Source: Alphaproteobacteria bacterium (GTDB lineage: Bacteria > Pseudomonadota > Alphaproteobacteria > Micropepsales > Micropepsaceae). From it: a stretch of 64,000 bases of DNA. The stretch covers positions 1-64,000 of the forward strand of contig JAFKEW010000064.1 of the NCBI GenBank assembly GCA_017308375.1, read 5' to 3'. Below, one piece after another: positions 8,571 through 17,542 of the stretch. The translations under genes were made by a program, and so were the position numbers. Every line of letters starts with the position of its first letter. Position 1 is the first letter of the stretch. Under the pieces are notes generated by a model. It made no database searches. It was not told the DNA's origin and worked only from the letters and a program-made list of their open reading frames with translations.

Positions 8571-9869
8571 TCACACGATTCCCGCGCTTGTCGCGCCACC
8601 CCCGGCGGGCCGATCGCGGGCGCGGTCTTCACGATAGCCCGACGCGCGAAAAACCGCGACCGGATCGATGGCGCCACCGCACTCATAACGCGCCATGGCC
8701 AGAACCGGCCCCATCGGCGTTTCGTATGCGGTTCGCAACTGCTCCCGCGCCATGACGACATCGTTTCCGGCCTGCGCGCCATGCAAGGTGTCGCGATCCA
8801 CGATCAGCGCACGGGCATAGGCACCGGCAATCGCTTCGGCGCTCAAGAGAAGGCTCTCGATCGGGTCGGTCACATTGTGCGACTGATCGATCATATGCTC
8901 CAGCGAAGCCACGCCGCTGCCGCGCAGATCCGCTTCCACCAATTCGTTGAAGATCAGGAACAGACGGAATGGATCGATCGACCCGGCATCAAGATCGTCG
9001 TCGCCATATTTCGAATCGTTGAAGTGAAACCCGCCCAGCTTTCCGAAACGGGCAAGCCGCGCCACGATCATCTCGATATTGACGGTGGGCGCGTGATGGC
9101 CGAGGTCGACAAGGCATTTCGCCCGGTCGCCAAGATGTGTGGCAGCAATATAGCTGGTGCCCCAATCCTGTATCACCGTGGAATAAAACGCCGGTTCGTA
9201 GAGTTTGTGTTCGATCAGAAGCGTCCAGTCGCCGGGCAGCGCCGCGTAAATTTTCTCCGCACTTTCAAGATAGCGATCGAAGCTTGCGGTGAAATCCTGC
9301 TGGCCCGGAAAATTGGTCCCATCCCCGATCCATACCGTCAGCGCTTTTGAACCCAGCGCGACACCACCTTCAATACAGGCGCGATTGTGCGCGATGGCCT
9401 GTTCCTGAACATGCCGGTCCGTGTGCGTCAGGCTGCCATATTTGTACGACAGGTCCGCGCCCGGCCTGTCCTGAAACGTGTTCGAATTGACGGGGCCGAA
9501 ATGAAGCCCCAATTGCACCGCCGCCTGCCGGAGCCCCTTCAGATCGTCCGTCCAGTCCCACGGAAAATGGATCGATATGCAGGGCGTATTCCGCCCCAGA
9601 TCCTGCACGACGGAACAATCTTCAAGCTTTTCCCAAACCGAGCGCGGCTCGCCGGCGAGGGGAAAGCGGGCAAACCGGGTGCCGCCGGCGCCCACGCCCC
9701 AGGACGGAATTGCGACGGTGAACGCCTTCACACGTTCCTTTATGCGATCGATGGAGAGCCCGCGCCGCGCCAGCTTGCGCCCCAGGAATTCATAATCTTC
9801 CTGCAGCGCGGCAAGCCGCGTGGCGTTTTCGGAGCCGATCAGATCGGAGGAAATTCTCGAAAACGGCAT
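8571..9869 (-). CDS. rhaI: L-rhamnose isomerase (Pseudomonas stutzeri type)
   Basis: 432 residues with the TIM-barrel features of the xylose-isomerase-like rhamnose isomerases: SIHFPWDW, LLIEHKLYEPAFYSTVIQDW, CLVDLGHHAPTVN and GGFHFNDSKYGDDDL, which carry the Glu/Asp/His metal ligands. It converts L-rhamnose to L-rhamnulose in the cytosol. Length and motifs fit the broad-specificity P. stutzeri/Rhizobium RhaI, not the E. coli RhaA. It lies 27 bases after the fused aldolase gene and directly before the rhamnosidase, so the three form one transcript. Confidence 0.93.
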   Translation of the reverse strand: MPFSRISSDLIGSENATRLAALQEDYEFLGRKLARRGLSIDRIKERVKAFTVAIPSWGVGAGGTRFARFPLAGEPRSVWEKLEDCSVVQDLGRNTPCISIHFPWDWTDDLKGLRQAAVQLGLHFGPVNSNTFQDRPGADLSYKYGSLTHTDRHVQEQAIAHNRACIEGGVALGSKALTVWIGDGTNFPGQQDFTASFDRYLESAEKIYAALPGDWTLLIEHKLYEPAFYSTVIQDWGTSYIAATHLGDRAKCLVDLGHHAPTVNIEMIVARLARFGKLGGFHFNDSKYGDDDLDAGSIDPFRLFLIFNELVEADLRGSGVASLEHMIDQSHNVTDPIESLLLSAEAIAGAYARALIVDRDTLHGAQAGNDVVMAREQLRTAYETPMGPVLAMARYECGGAIDPVAVFRASGYREDRARDRPAGGGATSAGIV

Positions 9870-9896
9870 GGGACACTCCCTTTTGTCGTCCGCGCG

Positions 9897-12005
9897 TTAC
9901 CGTGTGAAGGCCTGTGCATTTCCGGCATCGACATTGATGATGTTTCCGGTCGATTTCGCAGATTTGTCCGACGCCAGAAAAAGGATCGCTTCGGCCACAT
10001 CCTCAGGCAAAACCGCGGCCTTGAGAAGCGAGCGCTTGCGGTAAACCTCTTCCAGCTCGTCCTCCTTCACGCCATGCGCCTCGGCCCGTTCACGGCGCCA
10101 GGTGCCGCTCCATATCCGCGACCCCCGAATGACGGCATCGGGATTGACGACGTTGACGCGTATTCCATCCGGCCCGCCTTCCAGAGCAAGGCATCGCGCC
10201 AGATGCAGTTCCGCCGCCTTGGCCGAGGCATAGGCTGAAGCATTCATGGGCGTGGCGAGGGCATTTTTGCTGCCCACGAAAATCACATTTCCGCCACGCT
10301 TCTGCTCCCGGAAAAGGGAGAAGGCCTTTTGCGCGACGAGAAAATAGCCTTCGACGAGCACGCTGTAATTGACCCGCCACATATCGAGCGATGTTTCATG
10401 GATCGGTGCCGACGATGCGATACCCGCATTGGCCACCGCGATGTCAAGGCCGCCGAAGCGCAAGGCCGCATCTTCGAACGAGGCCTGTACAGAATCCTGT
10501 GAACGCACATCGCAGCAAACCGCGAACACACGGTCCCTGCCATAGTCCTCAACCAGTGCTGCCTCGGCCTTTTGCAGGGCATCGCGGTCAAAATCCGCAA
10601 TGGTTACGCAGGCACCCTCGGACAGAAGCCTGTTCGCAACCGCGCGGCCGATCCCACCGGCACCGCCGCTGACATAGGCAATTGCACCATGAAGCGGCCG
10701 TGGCGGAGGCAGGCGGCGGAGCTTTGCCTCCTCAAGCACCCAATATTCGATTCCGAACGCCTCTTTCTCGTCCAGGCCGATATATTGTCCCGTTGCACAG
10801 GCACCGCGCATCACATTGATCGCGTTCTGGAAAAACTCCGCCGCAAGCCTTGCCGTTGTCCGGTCATGCGCAAACGTGAACATGCCGATGCCGGGGATCA
10901 GGATCACCACGGGATTGGGATCGCGCAACGCCGGACTGTCTGCACGCTTGCACCGCGCATAATAGGCGGTGTAGTCCGCCCGGTATGCCGCAATCTCCGC
11001 AATGAGTTTTTCGCGATCGTCCATCGCCGCCGGATCGAGCACCAGTGCCTTGACCTTGGTACGCAGAAAATGATCCGGGCATGACGTGCCCAGCGCCGCA
11101 AGTTCGCGGACCCGCGCACCCGAAACAAATTCCAGCACGCCCGGCGCATCGGCAAAATGGCCCGCTTTACGCTGCCGGTCGCCCAGCAGACCTCGCAGCA
11201 CCGGCATCGCACGGGTGGCAAATGCCCTGCGCGCCGAGGCTTCATGAGGCTGGACAACAGCTTCACCGAAAGGGCGCACGTCTTTAAGCTTTTCGTTCAG
11301 AAAATCGGCCGCACGGCGGATCAGATCGACAGTATTCTCATAACATTCCTGAGCCGTTTCGCCCCACGAGACGAGCCCATGGCCACCCAGAACGACCCCG
11401 CGCAAGCCGGGGGCCTTCTCAACAGCCGCGCGCAATTGAAGCGCAAGTTGAAAGCCGGGTCGCCGCCAGTCCAGCCAGCCGACCGTATCGCCGAACAATT
11501 CCATCACCAGCGCCTTGCCGCGGTCGGAACAGGCCAGTGCCGTAATGGAATCGGGGTGCATATGATCCACATGCGCGAACGGCAGCAGGGCATGCAGCGG
11601 CGTATCGATACTGGGCGCGCGCGGATTTCCGCCGAAGACACATAAGGGCAGCAATCCCGCCATTTCGTCTTCGTCCGCGGAACGCAAAAAGCGCCGCTCC
11701 ATCTGGTGCAGTTTGTCGAGATAAAGCGTTGCAAACCCGTCAAGCTCGATCGAACCGATATCGCCGCCCGATCCCTTCACCCACAGGACTTCGACGGTTT
11801 CCCCGGTCAGCGGATCGGCGGTCGCGATTTTGGCGGATGTGTTGCCGCCGCCGAAATTGGTGATCGAAAGATCGCTGCCCAAAAGGCGCGAGCGATAGCG
11901 CAACAGACCGGGCGCATCGAGAGATTTGGCGATTTCGCTATCCCAGCGCTTCAGCGGAACCTCAAAACGGCCGCGTGGGTCCAGTTCATCGCTCGTGAAA
12001 TCCAT
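9897..12005 (-). CDS. rhaD: Bifunctional rhamnulose-1-phosphate aldolase / L-lactaldehyde dehydrogenase
   Basis: 702 residues from the ATG at 12005, preceded by GAGG at a good distance; a TTG four codons upstream is less likely. The N-terminal ~430 residues are a class II aldolase domain (FGGGNTSAKI, LWVKGSGGDIG, HPDSITALA, VVLGGHGLVSWG). The C-terminal ~260 residues are a short-chain dehydrogenase (YVSGGAGGIGRAVANRLL, VANAGIASSAP, AYASAKAAELHLAR). The fused enzyme cleaves L-rhamnulose-1-phosphate to DHAP and L-lactaldehyde and oxidises the latter to L-lactate, as known for RhaD fusions in rhizobia and sphingomonads. Lactate then goes to the neighbouring LldD. Confidence 0.93.
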   Translation of the reverse strand: MDFTSDELDPRGRFEVPLKRWDSEIAKSLDAPGLLRYRSRLLGSDLSITNFGGGNTSAKIATADPLTGETVEVLWVKGSGGDIGSIELDGFATLYLDKLHQMERRFLRSADEDEMAGLLPLCVFGGNPRAPSIDTPLHALLPFAHVDHMHPDSITALACSDRGKALVMELFGDTVGWLDWRRPGFQLALQLRAAVEKAPGLRGVVLGGHGLVSWGETAQECYENTVDLIRRAADFLNEKLKDVRPFGEAVVQPHEASARRAFATRAMPVLRGLLGDRQRKAGHFADAPGVLEFVSGARVRELAALGTSCPDHFLRTKVKALVLDPAAMDDREKLIAEIAAYRADYTAYYARCKRADSPALRDPNPVVILIPGIGMFTFAHDRTTARLAAEFFQNAINVMRGACATGQYIGLDEKEAFGIEYWVLEEAKLRRLPPPRPLHGAIAYVSGGAGGIGRAVANRLLSEGACVTIADFDRDALQKAEAALVEDYGRDRVFAVCCDVRSQDSVQASFEDAALRFGGLDIAVANAGIASSAPIHETSLDMWRVNYSVLVEGYFLVAQKAFSLFREQKRGGNVIFVGSKNALATPMNASAYASAKAAELHLARCLALEGGPDGIRVNVVNPDAVIRGSRIWSGTWRRERAEAHGVKEDELEEVYRKRSLLKAAVLPEDVAEAILFLASDKSAKSTGNIINVDAGNAQAFTR

Positions 12006-12043
12006 TGTCCGCCTCAACTTGCACAGGCATCGTACCTACTATG

Positions 12044-12055
12044 TCAATCGATCAA
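12044..12055 (-). promoter_or_regulatory. Candidate DeoR operator copy 3 (shortened)
   Basis: Minus strand TTGATCGATTGA; it equals copy 1 with a two-base TA deletion in the centre. It lies about 40 bases upstream of the rhaD start, inside an AT-rich stretch (12020-12130) that is likely the promoter of rhaD-rhaI-GH78. The two-base gap weakens the match. Confidence 0.3.
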
Positions 12056-12205
12056 GAACAAGCATATTATTTCATATACGATCATGACTTGTAATCAAGT
12101 AGCTGAAGAATCGCAATATTTCTTCGCGTAAAATCCCGTGCAGCGAGACAATGGCGGGCTGCAAACCGATCAGGATCGCTCAGGCAGGTCCGATGGATTG
12201 GCGAT

Positions 12206-13363
12206 TCAGCCGAACGGTGCCGCCGGATGCACCAGGGCCGCCGGGCTCAGCTCGGAAATATGGCGATGCCCGGTCAGTGCCATGGCAACCTGCATCTCCT
12301 GCCGCAGAATTTCGAGCATGCCGGCAACGCCACGGCCGCCGGCCGCCCCCAGCGCATAGGCCCAGGCCCGGCCAATGAGAACGCCGCGTGCACCAAGCGC
12401 CAGTGCCCGCACAATGTCGAGCCCGGAGCGGATGCCGCCATCCATCAGCACGGTCAGTGCGTCACCAACGGCATCGGCAATCGGCGGCAGGGCCCGGATG
12501 GCCGAAGGCACCCCATCGAGCTGACGCCCGCCATGATTGGAGACGACGATGCCGTCCGCCCCCAGGCGCGCAGCCGCCTGGGCATCTTCGAGATCGAGGA
12601 TGCCCTTGATGACAAGCGGCCGATGCCATGTTTGCCGGATCCAATCGAGATCCTTCCACGTCACCGAGGCATCGAAATTGGCGCCCACCCATTGCCAGAA
12701 ATCGCCAATGGTGGATCGCGGTTCAAGCTTTGCGGCTACATTGCCGAGCCCGTGCGGCCGCCCCCGCACGCCCACATCCCAGGCCCAGCTGGGATGAGAC
12801 AGAATTTGCTGCCCGCGCTGCAGGCGTGCCGCCATACCGGCCCCGGTAAGGCGCGAGCGAACATCGCGATAGCGCGCGCCCGGCACCGGCAGATCGACCG
12901 TGAACAACAGCGCCGTACAGCCAGCTTCCGATGCGCGTACCAGAAGTTCGCGCATGAAACCGCGATCCTTCATCATGTAGAGCTGAAACCAGAAAGGCGA
13001 TTCAAGGCCGCGCCCAACCTCCTCCAGCGAGCATCCTGAAACCGTGGACAGACAGAACGGAACGCCCGCGGCCCGCGCAGCCCGGCTGGCCTGCACTTCG
13101 CCGCGGCGCGCAAACATGCCGGCCAGCCCCACCGGCGCAAGCGCCAGCGGCATCGCCATCTTTGCGCCAAACAGCGCCGTCGAAAGGTCGATCTCAGAAA
13201 CATCGCGCAGCACGCGCTGGCGCAGCGCGACTTTCTCAAAATCGCGCACATTGTTCCGCGCCGTATGTTCGGTGTAGGAAGCGCCATCGATATAATCGAA
13301 CAGGAATCGCGGCAGCCTGCGCCGCGCCCCGTCGCGATAGTCATCCACGTTCGCAGCAATCAT
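12206..13363 (-). CDS. lldD: FMN-dependent L-lactate dehydrogenase
   Basis: 385 residues of the alpha-hydroxy-acid oxidase family: LPRFLFDYIDGASY at the N-terminus, ALAPVGLAGMFARRGE, the catalytic SNHGGRQLDG (His/Arg) and the FMN-phosphate loop DGGIRSGLDIVRALALGA. It oxidises L-lactate to pyruvate and passes electrons to quinone or another acceptor at the membrane. Here it completes rhamnose breakdown, since the RhaD fusion yields L-lactate. Its start overlaps the dipeptidase stop by ATGA. A 200-base AT-rich gap separates it from rhaD, which seems to have its own promoter. Confidence 0.9.
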   Translation of the reverse strand: MIAANVDDYRDGARRRLPRFLFDYIDGASYTEHTARNNVRDFEKVALRQRVLRDVSEIDLSTALFGAKMAMPLALAPVGLAGMFARRGEVQASRAARAAGVPFCLSTVSGCSLEEVGRGLESPFWFQLYMMKDRGFMRELLVRASEAGCTALLFTVDLPVPGARYRDVRSRLTGAGMAARLQRGQQILSHPSWAWDVGVRGRPHGLGNVAAKLEPRSTIGDFWQWVGANFDASVTWKDLDWIRQTWHRPLVIKGILDLEDAQAAARLGADGIVVSNHGGRQLDGVPSAIRALPPIADAVGDALTVLMDGGIRSGLDIVRALALGARGVLIGRAWAYALGAAGGRGVAGMLEILRQEMQVAMALTGHRHISELSPAALVHPAAPFG

Positions 13364-14577
13364 TGCGCTGCGCCTCGCGATCCGGCGATGCCCGCAAGTG
13401 CCGTGCGAAAGATGCGAAGAAAATTCCCGCCCATGATCATTCCGACTTCGCTTTCGTGCAGGCCCCTGGCGAGCAGCGCCGCGGGAATGAGGCTCCAGTC
13501 GCGGTAAGTGGTGAAAACCGGCTTGTAGGTCGCATCCATGTCAGTACCGATCGCCACATGGCGAACACCGACGCAATCCACCAACCTGAGAATGGCATCG
13601 ATGTAATCGGAAAACCGGCTTTGGCCGAAGCCCCACGGCACGGCACCAATGATTCCGCCATGATCGGCCACAATGGCGGCATGTTTCGCGCTGATCAGGC
13701 GGGGCGCGGTATCGCCCGGTGCGGCCAGCGTGCTGTGAGACAGCATCACCGGCCTGTCGGAAATTTCCAGCACATCCTTCGTCACCGCGAATGTCGCGTG
13801 CGCGAGATCGACGATGATACCGGCCTTGTTCATTTCCCGGACGATATCCTTACCAAGCGGCGTCAACCCGTTGTGAACCGGCGCTTCGGATTGTATGTCG
13901 CCGATCTGATTGACCCGGTAGTGAACGATGGTGATGGCGCGCACGCCATCCATATGGGCACGGTGAATGCGATCCAGCCTGTCTTCAATAAAATCGCCAC
14001 CTTCCACCGCGAAGATCGCGGCCGTTCTGCCCCGCTGTTTCGCTGCATAGACACCCTGGACATTCACGGCCTGGCCGAGCCCGCCATGTGAAATCAGCGC
14101 ACGCAGATCGGCAATCTGCCGCGCGTAATCGGCAATCGCTTCTCCCGGTTTGAAATTGCGAACACCGCGAATACCGGTTTTGGAAACCCCTAGCACCTGC
14201 ATATCGGCCACGGCCGCAAATAGCGCCGCGCTGACATGGCCGGCATTGAGATCGGCAATAACCTGAGGTTCATCGGGCGCGCCGAATGCGCGGACGGCCG
14301 GCGCATCTTCCGGCAGACCACGAAGAAAGAAGCGGCCTGGATGCGCATGAATATCGATGCTGGGATGGTGCATCACAAAATCGGCGCCACGCATACGCTG
14401 CTGCGGCGTGAGCTTTATGCCGGGCACATCGCCACTGCCTGTTTCGCCCTTATGCGCTTGTGACCACGCCGCCGGGCTGTGCAAGGTCAGGAAGCCGGTC
14501 CCGGCGGCAAGGCCCGCGATCATCGCGCGCCGGGAAACAGATTCAATGCCAAATCTACCATGATCATTTTTCCGCAT
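13360..14577 (-). CDS. Membrane dipeptidase (peptidase M19), Tat-exported
   Basis: 405 residues with a twin-arginine signal (SRRAMIAGLAAGTGFL) and cleavage predicted near AWSQA. The M19 (renal dipeptidase) zinc motifs are visible: DIHAHPGRF near the mature N-terminus, the bridging Glu in AIFAVEGGDFIED, and histidines in VDLAHATFAV and MLSHSTLAAPG. The family cleaves dipeptides including D-residue forms, and some members act on other amide or lactone-like substrates. It overlaps lldD by 4 bases and the kinase by 14, so it is part of the rhamnose operon, where a dipeptidase is not expected. A different substrate is possible. Confidence 0.85.
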   Translation of the reverse strand: MRKNDHGRFGIESVSRRAMIAGLAAGTGFLTLHSPAAWSQAHKGETGSGDVPGIKLTPQQRMRGADFVMHHPSIDIHAHPGRFFLRGLPEDAPAVRAFGAPDEPQVIADLNAGHVSAALFAAVADMQVLGVSKTGIRGVRNFKPGEAIADYARQIADLRALISHGGLGQAVNVQGVYAAKQRGRTAAIFAVEGGDFIEDRLDRIHRAHMDGVRAITIVHYRVNQIGDIQSEAPVHNGLTPLGKDIVREMNKAGIIVDLAHATFAVTKDVLEISDRPVMLSHSTLAAPGDTAPRLISAKHAAIVADHGGIIGAVPWGFGQSRFSDYIDAILRLVDCVGVRHVAIGTDMDATYKPVFTTYRDWSLIPAALLARGLHESEVGMIMGGNFLRIFRTALAGIAGSRGAAQ

Positions 14578-15991
14578 AACCAGCGCCCCCTTCCATCAAT
14601 CTCCGGTCAGCGATTTCCGCGGCTTCCGCGTCACGCGCCGCCACGGCGGAACGCCATCGCGCCGCGTATTCAGTGAGTCCGGGAATGGCGAGCGGAGCGA
14701 CAGCGGTTAAAGCGAGCGCCGCTGCCGTATCGAACGGCACGGCCAGTCTGGCGGCGCCGATGCTGACCGCTTCACCCGCGCACAGATAAACCGATGCGCC
14801 GGTCAGCGCGGCGATCAATCCCGGAACCAGCGGGTTTTTCGTCATCGCCCCTTCGAGGACAACGGTTTTGCATGGGCCCAGCAAAGCGATTTCGTAGGCC
14901 ACCATCAGCGCGTAATACAGCGACGCCAGGGCGGCGGACTCTTTGGCATCGCGCGGCGGCGCGCCAACCAGACATCCCCGATGAGACGGGAACGGCCCGC
15001 CCGCATTCGCATAGGCAGGCAAGGTCATCGAACCGGACCTTATACATTCCGTGCACGCTGCGGCATCGGGCGCAACATCGACCGTGCCCGCAATCGCCGC
15101 ATATTCCGCACCACCCATGAACCGGCAGGTTGGAACCGGTGCACCGGAAACCGAAACATTCGCGAGACAATCGCGCCCCGGATCGAGATGGCCCAATTCG
15201 GCGCCTGGCGCCATCGTAACGGTCCACGTGCCGGTGGAAATCAGGCAGGCACCCGCGCCCAGCAATCCCGCCGACTGGATTGCAAACAAGGCCGCATTGG
15301 AATCGTGCGCCCCGCAGACGATCTGGCAGTCGCCAAGACCGGCCGCGCGCATCGCCGCATTCTGCATCGTTCCAAAAACGGCATTGGCAGCGGTTACCTG
15401 CGCAAAGCGTTCATGCCAGCCGCGTGCCTGCGCGAGGCTTGACCATGCCGCCAAGCCCGGCGACCACAGATCGGTGTGACAGCCCAGTGAGGAGACTTCC
15501 GAAGCAGCAATACCGCTCAACCGCCAGGCCCAGTATTGCGGCCATGGCAGCAGGACGAGCCCGCTCTCATCAGCCAGGCGGGGTTGCAATGTTTCGGCAC
15601 AAAATAGTTGCCGGCCGAGATTCAGGCCCAACGGCAAAGACGGCGAACAGGTTTCGGCGAAGGGTGGCCGTTCGGCCTCATAACGCGCGCGGATGGCGGA
15701 TGGGATTTCCGCCTCATAATCCATGACGGGTACCGCCAATCCATCCGCATTCAGCCATGCCGCGGCGGCACCATGGCCAACGGGTACGAAATGTGTCAGC
15801 GGAAAGCGCGAACCGGCCGTGCGAAGCGCATGAAAGAGAAATTCTTCCGCCCGGGCGGTATCAATCACGCCGGCCAGGCTTGAGGCCGTGCGGCTCGGCG
15901 TTGAATCGGCAAACAGGCAGCGCCCGTCTTCCGCGATAACACGGAATTTGAGCCTGGTTTTCCCGGCATCGAAAACCGCTGAGACCGTCAT
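14564..15991 (-). CDS. FGGY-family carbohydrate kinase, probable L-rhamnulokinase
   Basis: 475 residues of the FGGY sugar kinase fold: N-terminal ATPase strand FDAGKTRLKF, substrate-domain CGAHDSNAALFA and the ATP-binding GACLISTGTWTV. The sequence is diverged from E. coli RhaB, but its place between a sugar transporter and the lactate dehydrogenase of a rha locus makes L-rhamnulose the likely substrate. Rhamnulose-1-phosphate produced here feeds RhaD. The start overlaps the transporter stop (ATGA, 15988-15991) and its end overlaps the dipeptidase start, so translation of the three is coupled. Another deoxyketose cannot be ruled out. Confidence 0.8.
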   Translation of the reverse strand: MTVSAVFDAGKTRLKFRVIAEDGRCLFADSTPSRTASSLAGVIDTARAEEFLFHALRTAGSRFPLTHFVPVGHGAAAAWLNADGLAVPVMDYEAEIPSAIRARYEAERPPFAETCSPSLPLGLNLGRQLFCAETLQPRLADESGLVLLPWPQYWAWRLSGIAASEVSSLGCHTDLWSPGLAAWSSLAQARGWHERFAQVTAANAVFGTMQNAAMRAAGLGDCQIVCGAHDSNAALFAIQSAGLLGAGACLISTGTWTVTMAPGAELGHLDPGRDCLANVSVSGAPVPTCRFMGGAEYAAIAGTVDVAPDAAACTECIRSGSMTLPAYANAGGPFPSHRGCLVGAPPRDAKESAALASLYYALMVAYEIALLGPCKTVVLEGAMTKNPLVPGLIAALTGASVYLCAGEAVSIGAARLAVPFDTAAALALTAVAPLAIPGLTEYAARWRSAVAARDAEAAEIADRRLMEGGAGYAEK

Positions 15992-17397
15992 CCGGGATGC
16001 ACCTTGTCGCCAGCCCTCAGAACAGGCCCCGACAGTGAACCGTTCGCCGTTCGCCGGGCCATGGCTTCGGCCTTCAGGGCTTCAAACCGTTCCTCCGTGA
16101 GATTGTAGCGCGACAACAGCAGCACGCTGGCGATCCACAGAAGTGCAGGCAAACCGGCATACATGAGCCGGATACCCAGAATGGCCATATCGGATTGTGC
16201 CGCAGGGGACGCTCCGCCTGCAAAGCCGAACGCCGACAGGCCCAGGCTCACGGCGAACGCACCCATTGTCATGCCAAGCTTCAGGCAAAAGCTCCAGGCG
16301 CCGAAAATGGCGCCTTCCCTGCGTTCGCCGGTCGCCGCTTCATCGACTTCCACGCTGTCAGGCACCATCGCATTGGGAAAAAGCTGATTGCCGCCATCGA
16401 TCAGGCCGCCGATGACCACGATGCCAAGAAGCAGCCAGGCCAGCGACGGCGAAACGAACAGCAGCGACAGGGCAACGAGGGCTGCGAGCATAAGCCCGAT
16501 GGAATAAGCGTTGCGCTTGCCCAGACGGCGTGAAACCAGAACCCAGACAGGGGTCGCAACGGCGGCCGCGATACCGCTGGCGGCAAAGAACACGGATGTT
16601 TCACGCGGTTCAAACCGCATGGCATAGATCAGAAAATAGATCAGCGCGGTCGTGGCCGCGCCGATCGCGATGTTCTGCAACAGAAACACGAGCCACAGAA
16701 GCCGGAACGGACGATTGTTCAGAACGGCGGAAACTTCCGCCCGAAAATTGAATTTGTGCGCAGGCCGGGAAAGCTGCGGCGCGGACCGCGTTGCAAAGAA
16801 ACTCCACAGGCCGGTTACCAGCATGAATATCCCGGCAATGACGCCCAGAAGACGGAAACCGTCTGCCAGATTGCCCATTGAACGGAAGATCAAAGGCCCG
16901 GCAAAGCCCGACAGGATGATGCCCGTTCGTGCCGCGATCATCTTGTATCCGGTCAGGCTCGTCCGCTCGGCATAATCGGCCGTCATCTCCGCTGCCATGG
17001 CAGAATAGGGAACGCCGTAAATCGTGATGGCCGCGTTGGAGAGCAGAAATGCCGCCATCAGCAAAACGACCCGGAGCGGCAGATCGATTTCCGGCGGGAC
17101 GAAAAACACCAGCGCAATGGCAAGGCCAAGAAACGGTGCGCCGATTGCGAGATAAAGGCGCCTGCGGCCGAAGCGGGAAACGGTGCGGTCCGAAACGATG
17201 CCCATGACAGGATCGGCGAAAGCATCGAGGATACGGGGCACAAGCAAGGCCATACCGGCGATAGCAGGCGGAATCCGCAGCGCGTCGGTGCAGTAATAAA
17301 GCATGAAGGCCATGTTGAGGCCGACATAAACCGCAATCGCCAGTTCACCGACCGCCCAACCGGCCTTGGTCGAGACACTTAGGGTTTGTGGTGTCAC
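15988..17397 (-). CDS. MFS sugar transporter, glycoside-pentoside-hexuronide (GPH) cation symporter type
   Basis: 469 residues with about 12 hydrophobic segments. The N-terminal pattern (ALRIPPAIAGMALLVPRILDAFADPVMGIVSDRT) is the GPH/MelB-like signature, including the conserved D-P and RT loop. These carriers import sugars or glycosides with H+ or Na+ across the inner membrane. GTG start with GAGGGAAG upstream. It is the first gene of the transporter-kinase-dipeptidase-lldD unit, and no RhaT or RhaSTPQ ABC transporter is present, so it likely imports rhamnose or rhamnosides. Confidence 0.87.
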   Translation of the reverse strand: MTPQTLSVSTKAGWAVGELAIAVYVGLNMAFMLYYCTDALRIPPAIAGMALLVPRILDAFADPVMGIVSDRTVSRFGRRRLYLAIGAPFLGLAIALVFFVPPEIDLPLRVVLLMAAFLLSNAAITIYGVPYSAMAAEMTADYAERTSLTGYKMIAARTGIILSGFAGPLIFRSMGNLADGFRLLGVIAGIFMLVTGLWSFFATRSAPQLSRPAHKFNFRAEVSAVLNNRPFRLLWLVFLLQNIAIGAATTALIYFLIYAMRFEPRETSVFFAASGIAAAVATPVWVLVSRRLGKRNAYSIGLMLAALVALSLLFVSPSLAWLLLGIVVIGGLIDGGNQLFPNAMVPDSVEVDEAATGERREGAIFGAWSFCLKLGMTMGAFAVSLGLSAFGFAGGASPAAQSDMAILGIRLMYAGLPALLWIASVLLLSRYNLTEERFEALKAEAMARRTANGSLSGPVLRAGDKVHPG

Positions 17398-17483
17398 GCC
17401 CGGCTTCCCTCGCCTTCGCGCGCAGATCTATAGCAATCGCCGCTGCGCTTACATCAAAATAGATCACAAATGATCATTATCAA

Positions 17484-17497
17484 GCAATAATAGTCAA
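17484..17497 (-). promoter_or_regulatory. Candidate DeoR operator copy 4
   Basis: Minus strand TTGACTATTATTGC; 12 of 14 positions agree with the copy at 4173-4186. It lies about 90 bases upstream of the symporter start in an AT-rich stretch (17455-17505) that also holds TGATCATTATCAA. This is the likely promoter of the second rhamnose unit. Confidence 0.4.
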
Positions 17498-17542
17498 TAG
17501 AATTCAGCCAGGTTCCCGGACTACCGTTCCGGCAGCAACCAC

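Noticed and set aside
8567..8782. Upstream extension of the GH78 gene by 72 codons
   Set aside because: The extension runs over the end of rhaI and is Arg/Pro-rich; the ATG at 8566 right after the rhaI stop gives a normal GH78 N-terminus.
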